A stretch of DNA of 41,551 nt from Flavobacterium sp. UBA5153 (GCA_002413745.1 DHXP01000001.1:1-41551); one strand, 5' to 3'; shown: positions 26,359-35,323, numbered from the stretch's first letter. The notes: generated from the letters alone by a model not told the origin. Numbers and translations are program-made.

Positions 26359-28401
26359 ATGTTTCAACAGACCTTTAAGAATATAGATGATATCCTGCAC
26401 AAGGATGCCGGTTGCGGAAGTGAATTAGATTATGTAGAGCAAACCTCTTGGGTATTATTCCTAAAGTATCTGGACGACCTAGAGAAAGACAAAGCCACTG
26501 CAGCTGAACTTACAGGCAAAGAATACACGCCTATTATTGCTCCGGAATACCAATGGAACACTTGGGCTTCTCCTAAAGACAAAGACGGCAAACTAAACCA
26601 CCATACAGCTTTAACAGGAGACGATTTAGAGGACTTTGTAAACATTCAACTGTTTCCTTACTTCAAGAAATACAAACAGTCTGCCGAAAGTGCCGACACC
26701 ATAGAATATAAAATAGGCGAGATATTCTCCGAGCTGAAAAACCGCATACAAAGTGGCTACAACTTGCGCGAAATCATAAACCGCATAGACGAACTCCGTT
26801 TCCGTACCCACGCAGAGAAGCACGAAATGAGCCACCTCTATGAGGACAAGATTAAGAATATGGGCAACGCAGGGCGTAACGGTGGCGAATACTACACGCC
26901 TCGTCCTTTGATTAAAACCATTATTAAAGTTGTCGCTCCCGAGATAGGGCAAACCATTTATGATGGAGCTGTGGGAAGCGCAGGTTTCTTGTGTGAGGCG
27001 TTCGATTATCTGATGAAAAGCAGAAAGTTGACCACCTCTGACATTACCACCTTACAAAAGAAAACCTTTTACGGCAAAGAGAAAAAATCACTGGCCTATA
27101 TCATTGGTACAATGAATATGATCCTCCACGGAGTCGAAGCACCAAACATTGTACACACGAACACCCTTGCCGAAAACATTGCAGACATACAAGAGAAAGA
27201 CCGCTATGATATAATTCTTGCCAACCCGCCTTTTGGAGGAAAAGAACGTGCCGAAGTGCAACAAAACTTCCCTATAAAAACGGGAGAAACCGCTTCGCTG
27301 TTCTTGCAGCATTTTATAAAAATACTCAAAGCAGGAGGAAAAGCTGGTATAGTAATTAAAAATACCTTTTTGAGCAACGCTGACAATTCTACAATTGCTA
27401 TAAGAAGGATGTTGTTGGAGAATTGTAACCTACATACTATCTTAGATTTACCAGTTGGAACTTTTATTGGTGTTGGGCAAAAAACTGTTGTGTTATTTTT
27501 TGAAAAAGGTAAGCCTACCTCAAATATTTGGCATTATGAATTAAAAGTTGAGAGAAGTTTGGGTAAAAGGGAGCCTATTAATGAAAATGACTTCGTCGAA
27601 TTTATTGAATTTCAGAAAGAATTTAAAATCAGTAATAATTCTTGGTTTAGAAATATTTCAGAAGTTGACAAATCTAATTATGATTTAACATTAAATAATC
27701 CCAACAAAAAACTTGACGTCCATATTAGACAATCAAATGTAATTTTACCTGAATTTGATATGCTAACGGCTGATACAGCTGATATTTTAAAAAGTCAATT
27801 ATTTCATAAACAAATTGAAGAATTGTCTTCTTTTGATTTTAGTACTTGGGAGAAATCTACTGTTGGAAAGGTGTGCGAATTTTATAACGGAAAAGCACAC
27901 GAGAAAGTAATTGATGAAAATGGTGATTATATAGTTGTTAATTCAAAGTTTATCTCAACTGATGGTGATGTCAAAAAATATACTGTAGAACAAATTTTCC
28001 CATTGTATGAGGGTGATGTTGTTCTTGTAATGAGTGATCTGCCAAACGGAAAAGCATTAGGAAAATGTTTTTTAATTGACGAAAGCGATAAGTATTCATT
28101 AAATCAACGAATTTGCTCTATTAGGTCAGAAAGGTTCAATAGTAAATTTTTGTATTATCAGTTAAACAGGAATAAGCATTTCTTAGACTTTAATAATGGA
28201 GAGAATCAAACCAATCTGCGGAAAGGTGACATTTTGGATTGTCCAGTTCTAATACCTCCAGTAGCTGTTCAAGATAGGATTGTAGAAATTTTGGATAATT
28301 TAAAAGATGACACTAATCAAATAAAAGTTAATGTTAAAGAAACCTCAGTTTTAGTAGATGAATTACAGCAATCAATATTAGGGTTACCTTTTAAGTTCTA
28401 A
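26359..28401 (+). CDS. Type I restriction-modification fused M-S protein
   Basis: Methyltransferase and specificity functions in one 680-aa chain. The N-terminal HsdM helical domain is about 1-130 and the N6_Mtase domain about 140-470. SAM motif I is IYDGAVGSAGFL (about 201-212), where Gly replaces the usual Pro and Val-Gly-Ser the usual Cys-Gly-Thr; the catalytic motif is LANPPFGG (near 287). The region about 495-680 is a single HsdS-type recognition domain (STVGKVCEFYNGKAHEK, NLRKGDILDCPVLIPP) ending in a conserved helix. One domain per chain suggests the complex reads its site by pairing two M-S chains, so the site may be symmetric. It is followed 14 bases later by hsdR. Confidence 0.92.
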   Translation: MFQQTFKNIDDILHKDAGCGSELDYVEQTSWVLFLKYLDDLEKDKATAAELTGKEYTPIIAPEYQWNTWASPKDKDGKLNHHTALTGDDLEDFVNIQLFPYFKKYKQSAESADTIEYKIGEIFSELKNRIQSGYNLREIINRIDELRFRTHAEKHEMSHLYEDKIKNMGNAGRNGGEYYTPRPLIKTIIKVVAPEIGQTIYDGAVGSAGFLCEAFDYLMKSRKLTTSDITTLQKKTFYGKEKKSLAYIIGTMNMILHGVEAPNIVHTNTLAENIADIQEKDRYDIILANPPFGGKERAEVQQNFPIKTGETASLFLQHFIKILKAGGKAGIVIKNTFLSNADNSTIAIRRMLLENCNLHTILDLPVGTFIGVGQKTVVLFFEKGKPTSNIWHYELKVERSLGKREPINENDFVEFIEFQKEFKISNNSWFRNISEVDKSNYDLTLNNPNKKLDVHIRQSNVILPEFDMLTADTADILKSQLFHKQIEELSSFDFSTWEKSTVGKVCEFYNGKAHEKVIDENGDYIVVNSKFISTDGDVKKYTVEQIFPLYEGDVVLVMSDLPNGKALGKCFLIDESDKYSLNQRICSIRSERFNSKFLYYQLNRNKHFLDFNNGENQTNLRKGDILDCPVLIPPVAVQDRIVEILDNLKDDTNQIKVNVKETSVLVDELQQSILGLPFKF

Positions 28402-28415
28402 AAAAAAAGTATAGT

Positions 28416-30809
28416 ATGAACGAAGCAGAAACAAGAGCGGAACTTATAGACCCGAAGTTGAAAGCTTGCGGTTGGGGTGTTATAGAAGGATCAAGGATTC
28501 TTCGTGAAAGAAATGCAAAAATCACTGACGGCAAGATACAAACAGGTGGTGGCAGAGCCAAACCTATGATTGCAGATTATATTTTAGTTTATAAAGGTAT
28601 AAAGTTGGCTGTTGTTGAAGCAAAAAGTAATGAACTTGAAGTAGGCGAAGGCGTGGCACAAGCCAAATTATATGCCGAAAAACTTAACCTAGAAACTACT
28701 TATTCCAGTAACGGAAAAGAAATTTACAGCATCTGTATGAAAACAGGTGCAGAAGGATTAGTCGATAATTATCTTTCTCCAGATGAACTGTGGCACAAAA
28801 TATTTGCTGTTCAAAACGAGTGGAGAGAAAAATTTGCTACTGTTCCTTTCGAAGATAAAAGCGGTACTTGGCAACTGCGCTACTATCAGGAAATTGCGGT
28901 GAACAATACCTTAGAAGCCATTGCCAATGGCAAAGATCGTATTTTATTAACCCTATGTACAGGTTCTGGAAAGACCGCTATCGCCTTTCAAATCGCTTGG
29001 AAATTGTTTCAAACACGATGGAACTTGAAACGTGATGGAAGCCGCAGACCAAGAATTTTATTTTTAGCCGACCGAAACATTTTAGCAGACCAGGCATTCA
29101 ACTCATTCTCTTCATTTCCCGAAGATGCTTTGGTACGCATTAAACCCAGTGAAGTTAAAAAGAATGGACGTGTACCAACAAATGGAAGTATCTTCTTTAC
29201 CATTTTCCAATCGTTTATGTCGGGCAAAGACAAGGAAGGCAATCCAATACCAAACTACGGTCAATACGCCCCAGATTATTTTGACTTCATCATTATAGAC
29301 GAATGCCACCGTGGAGGTGCAAATGACGAAGGAAACTGGAGAGGTATTTTAGACTACTTTGCTCCGGCAGTACAATTGGGATTAACAGCCACACCCAAAC
29401 GAGTTGACAACGTTGATACCTACAAATACTTTGGCGACCCAGTTTATATCTACTCTCTCAAAGAAGGTATTAATGATGGTTTCCTGACACCATTTAAAGT
29501 AAAACGTATAAGCACAACCCTTGACGATTATATCTACACCAGCGACGACCAAGTCGTCGAAGGAGAAGTTGAAGAAGGAAAACAATACAAAGAAGCAGAC
29601 TTCAATCGCATCATCGAAATAAAAGCAAGAGAGGCAAAGCGTGTCAAGATTTATATGGACGATGCCAATCAAAAAGAGAAGGCAATTATCTTCTGTGCTA
29701 TACAAGATCACGCAGCAGCTGTCCGAGATTTAGTGAATCAATATAAGACTTCTAAAGACCCAAATTACTGTGTCCGTGTTACGGCCAATGATGGCGAAAT
29801 AGGAGAACAATTTTTGCGTGAATTCCAAGACAACGAAAAGACAATCCCAACGATTCTCACGACCTCACAGAAGCTCTCAACTGGAGTAGATGCTAGGAAT
29901 ATAAGAAATATTGTTTTGATGCGTCCTGTGAACTCTATGATAGAATTCAAGCAAATTGTAGGGAGAGGAACACGCCTTTTTGATGGGAAAGATTTTTTTA
30001 CCATTTATGATTTCGTTAATGCATACCACCACTTTGCAGACCCGGAATGGGACGGAGAACCTATCGAAGATGTCTGTTCTAAATGCGGTCAATCTCCCTG
30101 TGGTTGCCAAAAGCCAATGCCTAAACCTTGTGCCATTTGTGGCCAACAACCTTGTAGTTGTCCTAGTGAGCCAAAGCCTCCTTGTCTCAAATGCGGACAA
30201 CAACCTTGCGTCTGCAAAAAGAAGGTAAAAATTAAATTAAGGAACGGTAAGGAGTTTGAAATTCAACATATGATGGCCACTTCCTTTTGGAGTGCAAACG
30301 GCACACCTATTTCCGCAGAGGAATTTCTGAATAACCTGTTTGGCGAATTACCTAACCTCTTCAAGAGTGAACAAGAACTAAGAGAGCTTTGGAGCAATCC
30401 AATGACCAGACGAACATTACTAGAGAAGTTAGACGATGCAGGTTTTGGCAAAGAAGAACTAGCCACTTTACAGCAACTTATAGACGCTGAGAAGAGCGAT
30501 TTATTCGATGTGCTAGAATTTGTTTTCAATAGCGATATCAAGCCAATGACAAGAGAGGAAAGAGTCGCAGCTGCACAAGCTACTATCTTCGCCTTACTCG
30601 ACAACAAACAAAAAGAGTTCATAGAATTCGTTCTGAGTAAATACATAGAAACAGGCGTAGAAGAGCTAGATCAAGAAAAACTACCGATTTTACTAACAAA
30701 CAAATATCAATCTCTAGAGGACGCAAAAGAGGTGTTAGGCAATGTGTCAAACATCAGCAAACTGTTTGTGGAGTTTCAGAAGCATTTGTATGAGGAAAAG
30801 GTGGCGTAG
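28416..30809 (+). CDS. hsdR: Type I restriction enzyme R subunit
   Basis: Restriction and translocation subunit of the second system, 797 aa. The nuclease domain shows ADYILVYKGIKLAVVEAKS (about 50-70). The helicase motifs are LCTGSGKTA (about 180-188), IIIDECHRGG (about 294) with DECH, GLTATPKR and VGRGTRLF. A Cys-rich section at about 553-600 has three tandem CxxCGQxPCxC units with Pro-rich spacers, probably zinc-binding. The C-terminus is helical, ending LFVEFQKHLYEEKVA. It lies 14 bases after the M-S gene and is clearly an operon with it. A second, diverged copy of the last codons is found 2.7 kb downstream (33524-33571). Confidence 0.95.
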   Translation: MNEAETRAELIDPKLKACGWGVIEGSRILRERNAKITDGKIQTGGGRAKPMIADYILVYKGIKLAVVEAKSNELEVGEGVAQAKLYAEKLNLETTYSSNGKEIYSICMKTGAEGLVDNYLSPDELWHKIFAVQNEWREKFATVPFEDKSGTWQLRYYQEIAVNNTLEAIANGKDRILLTLCTGSGKTAIAFQIAWKLFQTRWNLKRDGSRRPRILFLADRNILADQAFNSFSSFPEDALVRIKPSEVKKNGRVPTNGSIFFTIFQSFMSGKDKEGNPIPNYGQYAPDYFDFIIIDECHRGGANDEGNWRGILDYFAPAVQLGLTATPKRVDNVDTYKYFGDPVYIYSLKEGINDGFLTPFKVKRISTTLDDYIYTSDDQVVEGEVEEGKQYKEADFNRIIEIKAREAKRVKIYMDDANQKEKAIIFCAIQDHAAAVRDLVNQYKTSKDPNYCVRVTANDGEIGEQFLREFQDNEKTIPTILTTSQKLSTGVDARNIRNIVLMRPVNSMIEFKQIVGRGTRLFDGKDFFTIYDFVNAYHHFADPEWDGEPIEDVCSKCGQSPCGCQKPMPKPCAICGQQPCSCPSEPKPPCLKCGQQPCVCKKKVKIKLRNGKEFEIQHMMATSFWSANGTPISAEEFLNNLFGELPNLFKSEQELRELWSNPMTRRTLLEKLDDAGFGKEELATLQQLIDAEKSDLFDVLEFVFNSDIKPMTREERVAAAQATIFALLDNKQKEFIEFVLSKYIETGVEELDQEKLPILLTNKYQSLEDAKEVLGNVSNISKLFVEFQKHLYEEKVA

Positions 30810-30946
30810 GGATAGTAATTAGGTATTGGATTAAACATAGATATTATCATACTTATCTAGCTGAAATAGGGCTTTGAATCATTTTACCATACATATAAAT
30901 GAGTTGTAGGATATTCTCCGAAAACTGAATAAATCGAAAGAAACTT
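30810..30946. other. Junction downstream of hsdR
   Basis: Noncoding spacer holding GTTGTAGGAT at 30903-30912, whose exact inverse ATCCTACAAC lies at 31829-31838 just after the DUF4145 gene. The pair encloses the YodC-like and DUF4145 genes and could mark a cassette boundary. Confidence 0.4.
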
Positions 30947-31177
30947 ATGAAAGAAATTGTACAAGGAAATGTAGTGAAATTAAAATCAGGTGGTCCAGAA
31001 ATGACTGTTTTAAGAGTTATTGGCCAAGAAAATTCTAATTCTAGAGAAATTCATTCAGATAAATTATACGTTTTCGGTGGACATAATATTGGAGATGTAG
31101 TTTGTGAATGGTTTGATAAATTAGATGCAAAATGTAAAATATTTAAGTCCTCATCATTAGAATTAATAAAAGAATAA
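30947..31177 (+). CDS. YodC-like (DUF2158) small protein
   Basis: A 76-aa protein with VVKLKSGGPEMTVLRVI near the N-terminus and the terminal VVCEWFDK motif, the hallmarks of the DUF2158/YodC family. These are small beta-barrel-like proteins of unknown function, often paired with other small genes in accessory regions. It is followed one base later by the DUF4145 gene, so the two form a unit. Confidence 0.85.
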   Translation: MKEIVQGNVVKLKSGGPEMTVLRVIGQENSNSREIHSDKLYVFGGHNIGDVVCEWFDKLDAKCKIFKSSSLELIKE

Positions 31178-31178
31178 A

Positions 31179-31823
31179 ATGAATGTTCAAACTAAATCAG
31201 GCGTAGCAAACATATCAGGATTGACAGATTGTTGCCCATATTGTTTCAAATCCATAACACCAAATATTATATATGGATATCATAAAGTAAGTAGAAAACT
31301 TGATGTCTTTTTAAGCTGTCCTGACAGTGATTGTTTAAATTCTTTTGTAGGCGAATATGAAAGTAGTTCATCTAGCACATACTATTTTACCAATAAGCTG
31401 ACAAAAGGGAATATAAAATCTGAACAGTTTAATCATATAATTAGCGATGTATCTGCAAATTTTGTAACAATCTATAATCAAGCATATTATGCCGAACAAA
31501 CTGAATTGTTAGAAATTTGTGGTGTTGGATATAGAAAAGCACTAGAATTTTTAATTAAAGAATATTGTGTTTTAAAAAATCCAGAAAAAAAAGAAGGAAT
31601 CGAAAAAAGTATGTTGGCAAAATGTATTGCTGATTATATTGATGATAGCCGAATAAAGAAAGTAGCAAAACGCGCAACTTGGCTTGGAAATGACGAAACT
31701 CACTACATAAGAAAATGGGAAGGTAAAAACCTTACTGATTTAAAAACTCTAATCAAACTTACAATTCATTGGATTGAAATGGAAAAACTAACAGATGATT
31801 TTGAAAGCGAAATGCCCGATTAA
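31179..31823 (+). CDS. DUF4145-containing protein
   Basis: A 214-aa protein. The N-terminal part has paired cysteines (CCPYCFKS near 17 and LSCPDSDC near 47) that may bind zinc. The C-terminal helical region (EICGVGYRKALEFLIKEYCV, GNDETHYIRKWEGKNLTDL) matches DUF4145, which also occurs fused to type I R subunits such as the one at 93-3548. A link to restriction is therefore plausible, but its function here is unknown. It starts one base after the YodC-like gene. Confidence 0.8.
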   Translation: MNVQTKSGVANISGLTDCCPYCFKSITPNIIYGYHKVSRKLDVFLSCPDSDCLNSFVGEYESSSSSTYYFTNKLTKGNIKSEQFNHIISDVSANFVTIYNQAYYAEQTELLEICGVGYRKALEFLIKEYCVLKNPEKKEGIEKSMLAKCIADYIDDSRIKKVAKRATWLGNDETHYIRKWEGKNLTDLKTLIKLTIHWIEMEKLTDDFESEMPD

Positions 31824-31859
31824 AGCACATCCTACAACAGCTGTTTTGATATAGTGTGT

Positions 31860-31880
31860 GATTTAGTGGAATTAGCGTTT
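31860..31880. repeat. Dispersed repeat between the DUF4145 and DUF3800 genes
   Basis: GATTTAGTGGAATTAGC at 31860-31876 is the exact inverse of 37633-37649 (17 of 17; the next four bases match at three). It lies in the 131-base spacer before the DUF3800 gene. Together with the flanking ATCCTACAAC, it resembles cassette-spacer sequences of Bacteroidota. That resemblance is recalled, not computed. Confidence 0.6.
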
Positions 31881-31954
31881 CGCATCAACTTTTGTGGTTT
31901 AAAACTCGCCCATCTCAAATCTGCACACATTAACCAGCAAGCCGAAAACCAAAT

Positions 31955-33112
31955 ATGAGCAAAAAAATTGGATTCATTGATGAGTCGGGAGACAAAAGCA
32001 TTCATTTTGAGAAAGGTGGAGTAACTACATATTTTGTAGTTAGCGCAATAATCATTGATGAAGAATCCGTATCCCAAGTGCGTGAGCAGTTTCAAGAAAT
32101 TTCTTCAAAGCACACCCAAGCTCCCGAAATTAAATTAAATGCTAAAGCGTTTCAAAATATAGAAAAAAGACTAGAATTGCTAAAGGCAGTCTCAAGTCTT
32201 GATTTTCGAATTTACAGTGTGATTGTTGACAAACGTAAAATATTTGAAGATAGCGGACTACAATTTCGGAACAGTTTCTATAAATATATAAATGGGTTGT
32301 TAGACCGTGAACTTTACGATTATTATCCGTACCTAGAATTAATTTCTGATAAGCACGGCACGGATAAGTTTATGGAAGGCTTTGTTACTTATGTTGAAGA
32401 AAATCATAAACAAACAGAACTATTTAAGGGTCCAACATTTAGTTTCAGCGATAGCAAAGATGAACCACTAATACAATTAGCAGACTTTGTTGCAGGAAGT
32501 ATAGCTAAGTGCTATGAACCTGAAAAGTTTGATCCACGAAATAGGGAAATACTTGACATTTTAGACAAAAAAATTCTCCATCTACGCGAATGGCCCGAAG
32601 TGCCTTTAAAATTTTTCGGTAAGGTTGATAATGTTGATGAACAATATAACCAAGAATTAGTCGACTTCATTTTCTTTCGAATTAATGAGTTCATCCTGTT
32701 ACATCAAGACACAACAAATCCGGAAATAAAAAATCAATTAATCAGTATTTACTATTTGATCTTTCGTTTCAAAAAGAATCCGTACTCATACGTTTATTCA
32801 GATGAAATAATCGATAGAATAAGTGTTCGTGGAATAAACATTAGCAAACGTGTTTTAAATAAAGATATAATTGCCAGGTTGCGAGAAAGCAAAATTCTGA
32901 TCACGAGTTCGTCAAACGGATATAAAATCCCTTGCAGTAAAGCCGACATTATGAGATTCTACAACAACTATAGTTCTAAAATTATTCCGATGATCGACAC
33001 AATTGGTAAAGTCGACATTGTCATTAAAAATGCTACCTCGGGAAATATTAATCTATTAGAAAATGAGGAATACAGATTGTTGAAAGATTTAATCGAAACG
33101 GCCAGCAGGTAA
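31955..33112 (+). CDS. DUF3800 protein
   Basis: A 385-aa protein. IGFIDESGDKS (about 5-15) and the conserved acidic cluster FSDSKDEPLIQLADFVAGSI (about 165-185) are the DUF3800 signatures; this family has an RNase H-like fold with acidic residues that could bind metal. Residues about 235-385 form an extra C-terminal domain, perhaps a winged helix (IKNQLISIYYLIFRFKKNPY). DUF3800 proteins are frequent in mobile and defence islands, but the substrate is not known. Confidence 0.85.
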   Translation: MSKKIGFIDESGDKSIHFEKGGVTTYFVVSAIIIDEESVSQVREQFQEISSKHTQAPEIKLNAKAFQNIEKRLELLKAVSSLDFRIYSVIVDKRKIFEDSGLQFRNSFYKYINGLLDRELYDYYPYLELISDKHGTDKFMEGFVTYVEENHKQTELFKGPTFSFSDSKDEPLIQLADFVAGSIAKCYEPEKFDPRNREILDILDKKILHLREWPEVPLKFFGKVDNVDEQYNQELVDFIFFRINEFILLHQDTTNPEIKNQLISIYYLIFRFKKNPYSYVYSDEIIDRISVRGINISKRVLNKDIIARLRESKILITSSSNGYKIPCSKADIMRFYNNYSSKIIPMIDTIGKVDIVIKNATSGNINLLENEEYRLLKDLIETASR

Positions 33113-33222
33113 CTCACATCTCTAGCCATATAGAATTTTAGTGCAGGGATGGTTTCTAAGGTATAAAGACTCGATTAGAAAACCTTAACTTGAGTTACTT
33201 AAAGGAACTTTTAAAAAGAAAA

Positions 33223-33423
33223 ATGATGAATATTGTTTATTTAATCGGCGTTGTAATTATCTTAAAATTTGCTCATTCTGTCTACAAAGGGCGTGGTGTA
33301 GATGCAAAGCAATTACCAATCAACTGTAATAGTGAGACAGATATAATTGACATTAAACCGTCAATAGAAACACCTCCAGAAATACCTGTAGAAATACCAA
33401 AGAGCTTAGGTAAAAATACCTAG
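33223..33423 (+). CDS. Small membrane protein, hypothetical
   Basis: 66 aa from the ATG at 33223; an upstream TTG at 33190 in the same frame is less likely. A single N-terminal hydrophobic segment (IVYLIGVVIILKFAHSVY) is followed by a Pro/Glu-rich tail (TPPEIPVEIPKS). Not recognised. It is the last gene before the hsdR tail remnant. Confidence 0.55.
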   Translation: MMNIVYLIGVVIILKFAHSVYKGRGVDAKQLPINCNSETDIIDIKPSIETPPEIPVEIPKSLGKNT

Positions 33424-33523
33424 TTGTATCCTACAGATGATTTTGGAAAATTGGAAGAGGGTAGAGCTCTTTAAAATCATTAATAACAAGGTTATACTAG
33501 AACCCAAAAAAATGTTGATCTAG

Positions 33524-33571
33524 TTGTTTGTGGAATTCCAGAAGCATTTGTATGGAGAGAAGATGACGTAG
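33524..33571 (+). pseudogene. hsdR 3'-end remnant (second copy)
   Basis: Encodes LFVEFQKHLYGEKMT and a stop, in frame, compared with LFVEFQKHLYEEKVA ending the intact hsdR. By eye about 10 of 55 bases differ, and similarity continues a few bases past the stop. An in-frame stop sits just before it. It encloses, with the intact hsdR end, the YodC-DUF4145-DUF3800-small protein block, mirroring the hsdS tail remnant at 9221-9313. Confidence 0.85.
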
Positions 33572-33639
33572 AGGTAGTTTTTATTTAACATTTTCGGTAT
33601 AATAGTAACAGCAGCTTGTCAAAAGGTCTCTCTCCGGTC

Positions 33640-34150
33640 GAAAATTTTGTTACGTGATTCTTTTCCAGTCAGTTGTCGGTGGAAATACCTCCACCTTCCG
33701 TTCCAAAGCACTTCACAGCCCAAAAAATCACAACAGCTAGAAAAAAGCAGTTGTGATTTTCTGCTGTTCGTTAATCATCTCCACACATTTTCTTACTTCT
33801 TTCGTAGAAGCTACCACATCCACATCACAGCTTCATCTCATTTCTCTCCGTAAAACTTCGATACATTCAATTCAGCAGTGCTATGCCTGTCGCTTCTAGT
33901 TTCGCAGCGGCTCGCTCTTATAACTTGCAGTTGGCGTGGCTCCACTTTGCTGTGCCCTTGCATAAGGAACGCTAACGCTGTCTTTATATTTTCCCCAACG
34001 AAACGCTCTCAGTATTTCACATCACTCCGTAAACTGCATTCTGTTCCCATACTGAGGCTGCAAGTTATTTACCGCGAACGCCGCACCTTGTTCCTCAAAA
34101 AATTCCATAAAAATTCCATTTTTCTCCGGTACTGCCGGGCGTTTTTTTAC
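33640..34150 (+). other. Non-coding region with nested inverted repeats
   Basis: Less AT-rich than its surroundings and with no convincing gene; small open frames lack family features. Inverted repeats: GGTGGA...TCCACC (about 33679-33696), AAAATCACAAC / GTTGTGATTTT (33724-33760), and ATAACTTGCAG / CTGCAAGTTAT (33920-33930 with 34058-34068) enclosing CTCAGTAT / ATACTGAG (34008-34056). It ends in CCGG-TACTG-CCGG plus a T-run (34126-34148), which could terminate a plus-strand transcript. It may be a structured RNA or a cis-acting element site such as oriT. Confidence 0.5.
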
Positions 34151-35001
34151 CAAGAACCTTTTCCTAAAAGATAAAAAATTCAAGCAAATTTAGAGTTCAT
34201 TCCTCACTTTCAGTCGGTCATCCCTCCCTCCATTTCCGTTCGTCATTTCCTCAATTTGGAAAGCTTTCTTTTTTTTTCTTTTTTTCTTTTTTTCTTTTGA
34301 AAAATTTGGTGATGAGCTGCAATTTAAGATATCCTATGCACAAGTACAGTAACCTGCTCATATAATGCCCCACCCCTTTTATATATTTTCGATTCCTATA
34401 TTATATTATCAACGGGGTAGAGCTGCTTTATGAGACCTTTTTTTTACTTATTATAGCTACCCTATAGGCTTGGTCCTAATAAAGATATTATTTACTCCGG
34501 TGTTAATGTTTACTTAGCTTAAAAAGCTCTTATACAAGCCGTTTTTCAACAGCTAGGAGGTTGTTTTAACTGCTTTTCAAATAACTTCGCACCAGATCTA
34601 ACGCTGTTAATACCATTTTGCGACAGCAACAACTTGAAAATCCCTAGAGTTATATTGAATAGGCTATAAATTTCTAAAAATTTTTATTCCTATGCGCGTG
34701 GCTAGTCACTATATACAAAGCCCCCCGGTCAATTCCCTGGGGAAAATAAAAATGGGAGGTAAAATTTCTAATCCAGTTTTTTGTTTGATTTAATTTTGAG
34801 GGAGGGAGTCCTCTAAAAAAAAATAGTATAACAGCTGCTTAAAATTACCAATAGACATAGAGTTGGAATGGAATACGAAGCCGTACATAGACGTTTTCTA
34901 TGAAAAGCTTCCGATGTGTCAGGAGTGGAATTTACAAGCTAAAACCAGCGTAAAAGGATTATATTCTATTGTAAATATTTTTTTTTATGTGGTATAGTAA
35001 G
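34151..35001. other. AT-rich intergenic DNA, no gene seen
   Basis: No supported open frame. It contains a T-rich tract (34264-34300) and scattered short stems such as CCCCGG...CCCTGGGG (about 34725-34743). It is probably decayed or cis-acting DNA at the right end of element B. Confidence 0.6.
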
Positions 35002-35023
35002 AATGTGGGCTAAATGTGGGCTA
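35002..35023. repeat. Presumed integrase B arm sites, right end
   Basis: Direct repeat TGTGGGCTA-AA-TGTGGGCTA, matching 21739-21759 at the left end with one base difference per unit and in the same orientation. Confidence 0.65.
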
Positions 35024-35037
35024 GGATAGGAAATAAA

Positions 35038-35074
35038 AAACCCTAACTAGCTGATAATCAGTCGTTAGGGTTTT
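35038..35074. terminator. Hairpin terminator beside the right core
   Basis: AAACCCTAAC / GTTAGGGTTT outside and CTGAT-A-ATCAG inside, with A/T runs on both sides, six bases from the core. It could terminate transcription in either direction, including that of a tRNA rebuilt on the minus strand. Confidence 0.8.
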
Positions 35075-35079
35075 AAAAA

Positions 35080-35094
35080 AGCGGAGAAAGAGGG
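35080..35094. other. Attachment core, right end of element B
   Basis: AGCGGAGAAAGAGGG, identical to 21588-21602. What follows (TCTTATTTATTTTAG) is not tRNA sequence, so the tRNA target is not adjacent. Another element or its remnant may lie between this core and the tRNA. Confidence 0.8.
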
Positions 35095-35149
35095 TCTTAT
35101 TTATTTTAGAAAAGTGGCGTAAAATAAGGCTTCGCAAAGCTTTTATTTT

Positions 35150-35173
35150 AAGTGACACCTCGACTGACACCTC
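35150..35173. repeat. GTGACACCT repeats resembling integrase A arm sites
   Basis: AGTGACACCT (35151-35160) and CTGACACCT (35164-35172) in direct orientation match AGTGACACCT and GAGACACCT at 21466-21487. They lie just right of the right core, not inside element B. Confidence 0.6.
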
Positions 35174-35323
35174 TTAATTTGATGCAAATTATATTAAATT
35201 CCAAGTATTCAAATATAGGGATAATTAAATGAATTATGAAATAAAAACACCATAATTTGAATAGGTAGCATACCATTTATTGAACTGGTTTGGTTCAAAT
35301 TTTGAACATCTAAAACGCAGTTT

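Noticed and set aside
33647-34174. Two short plus-strand open frames (68 and 98 codons)
   Set aside because: Ser/Leu/Phe-rich translations with no motif, running through nested inverted repeats; treated as non-coding.
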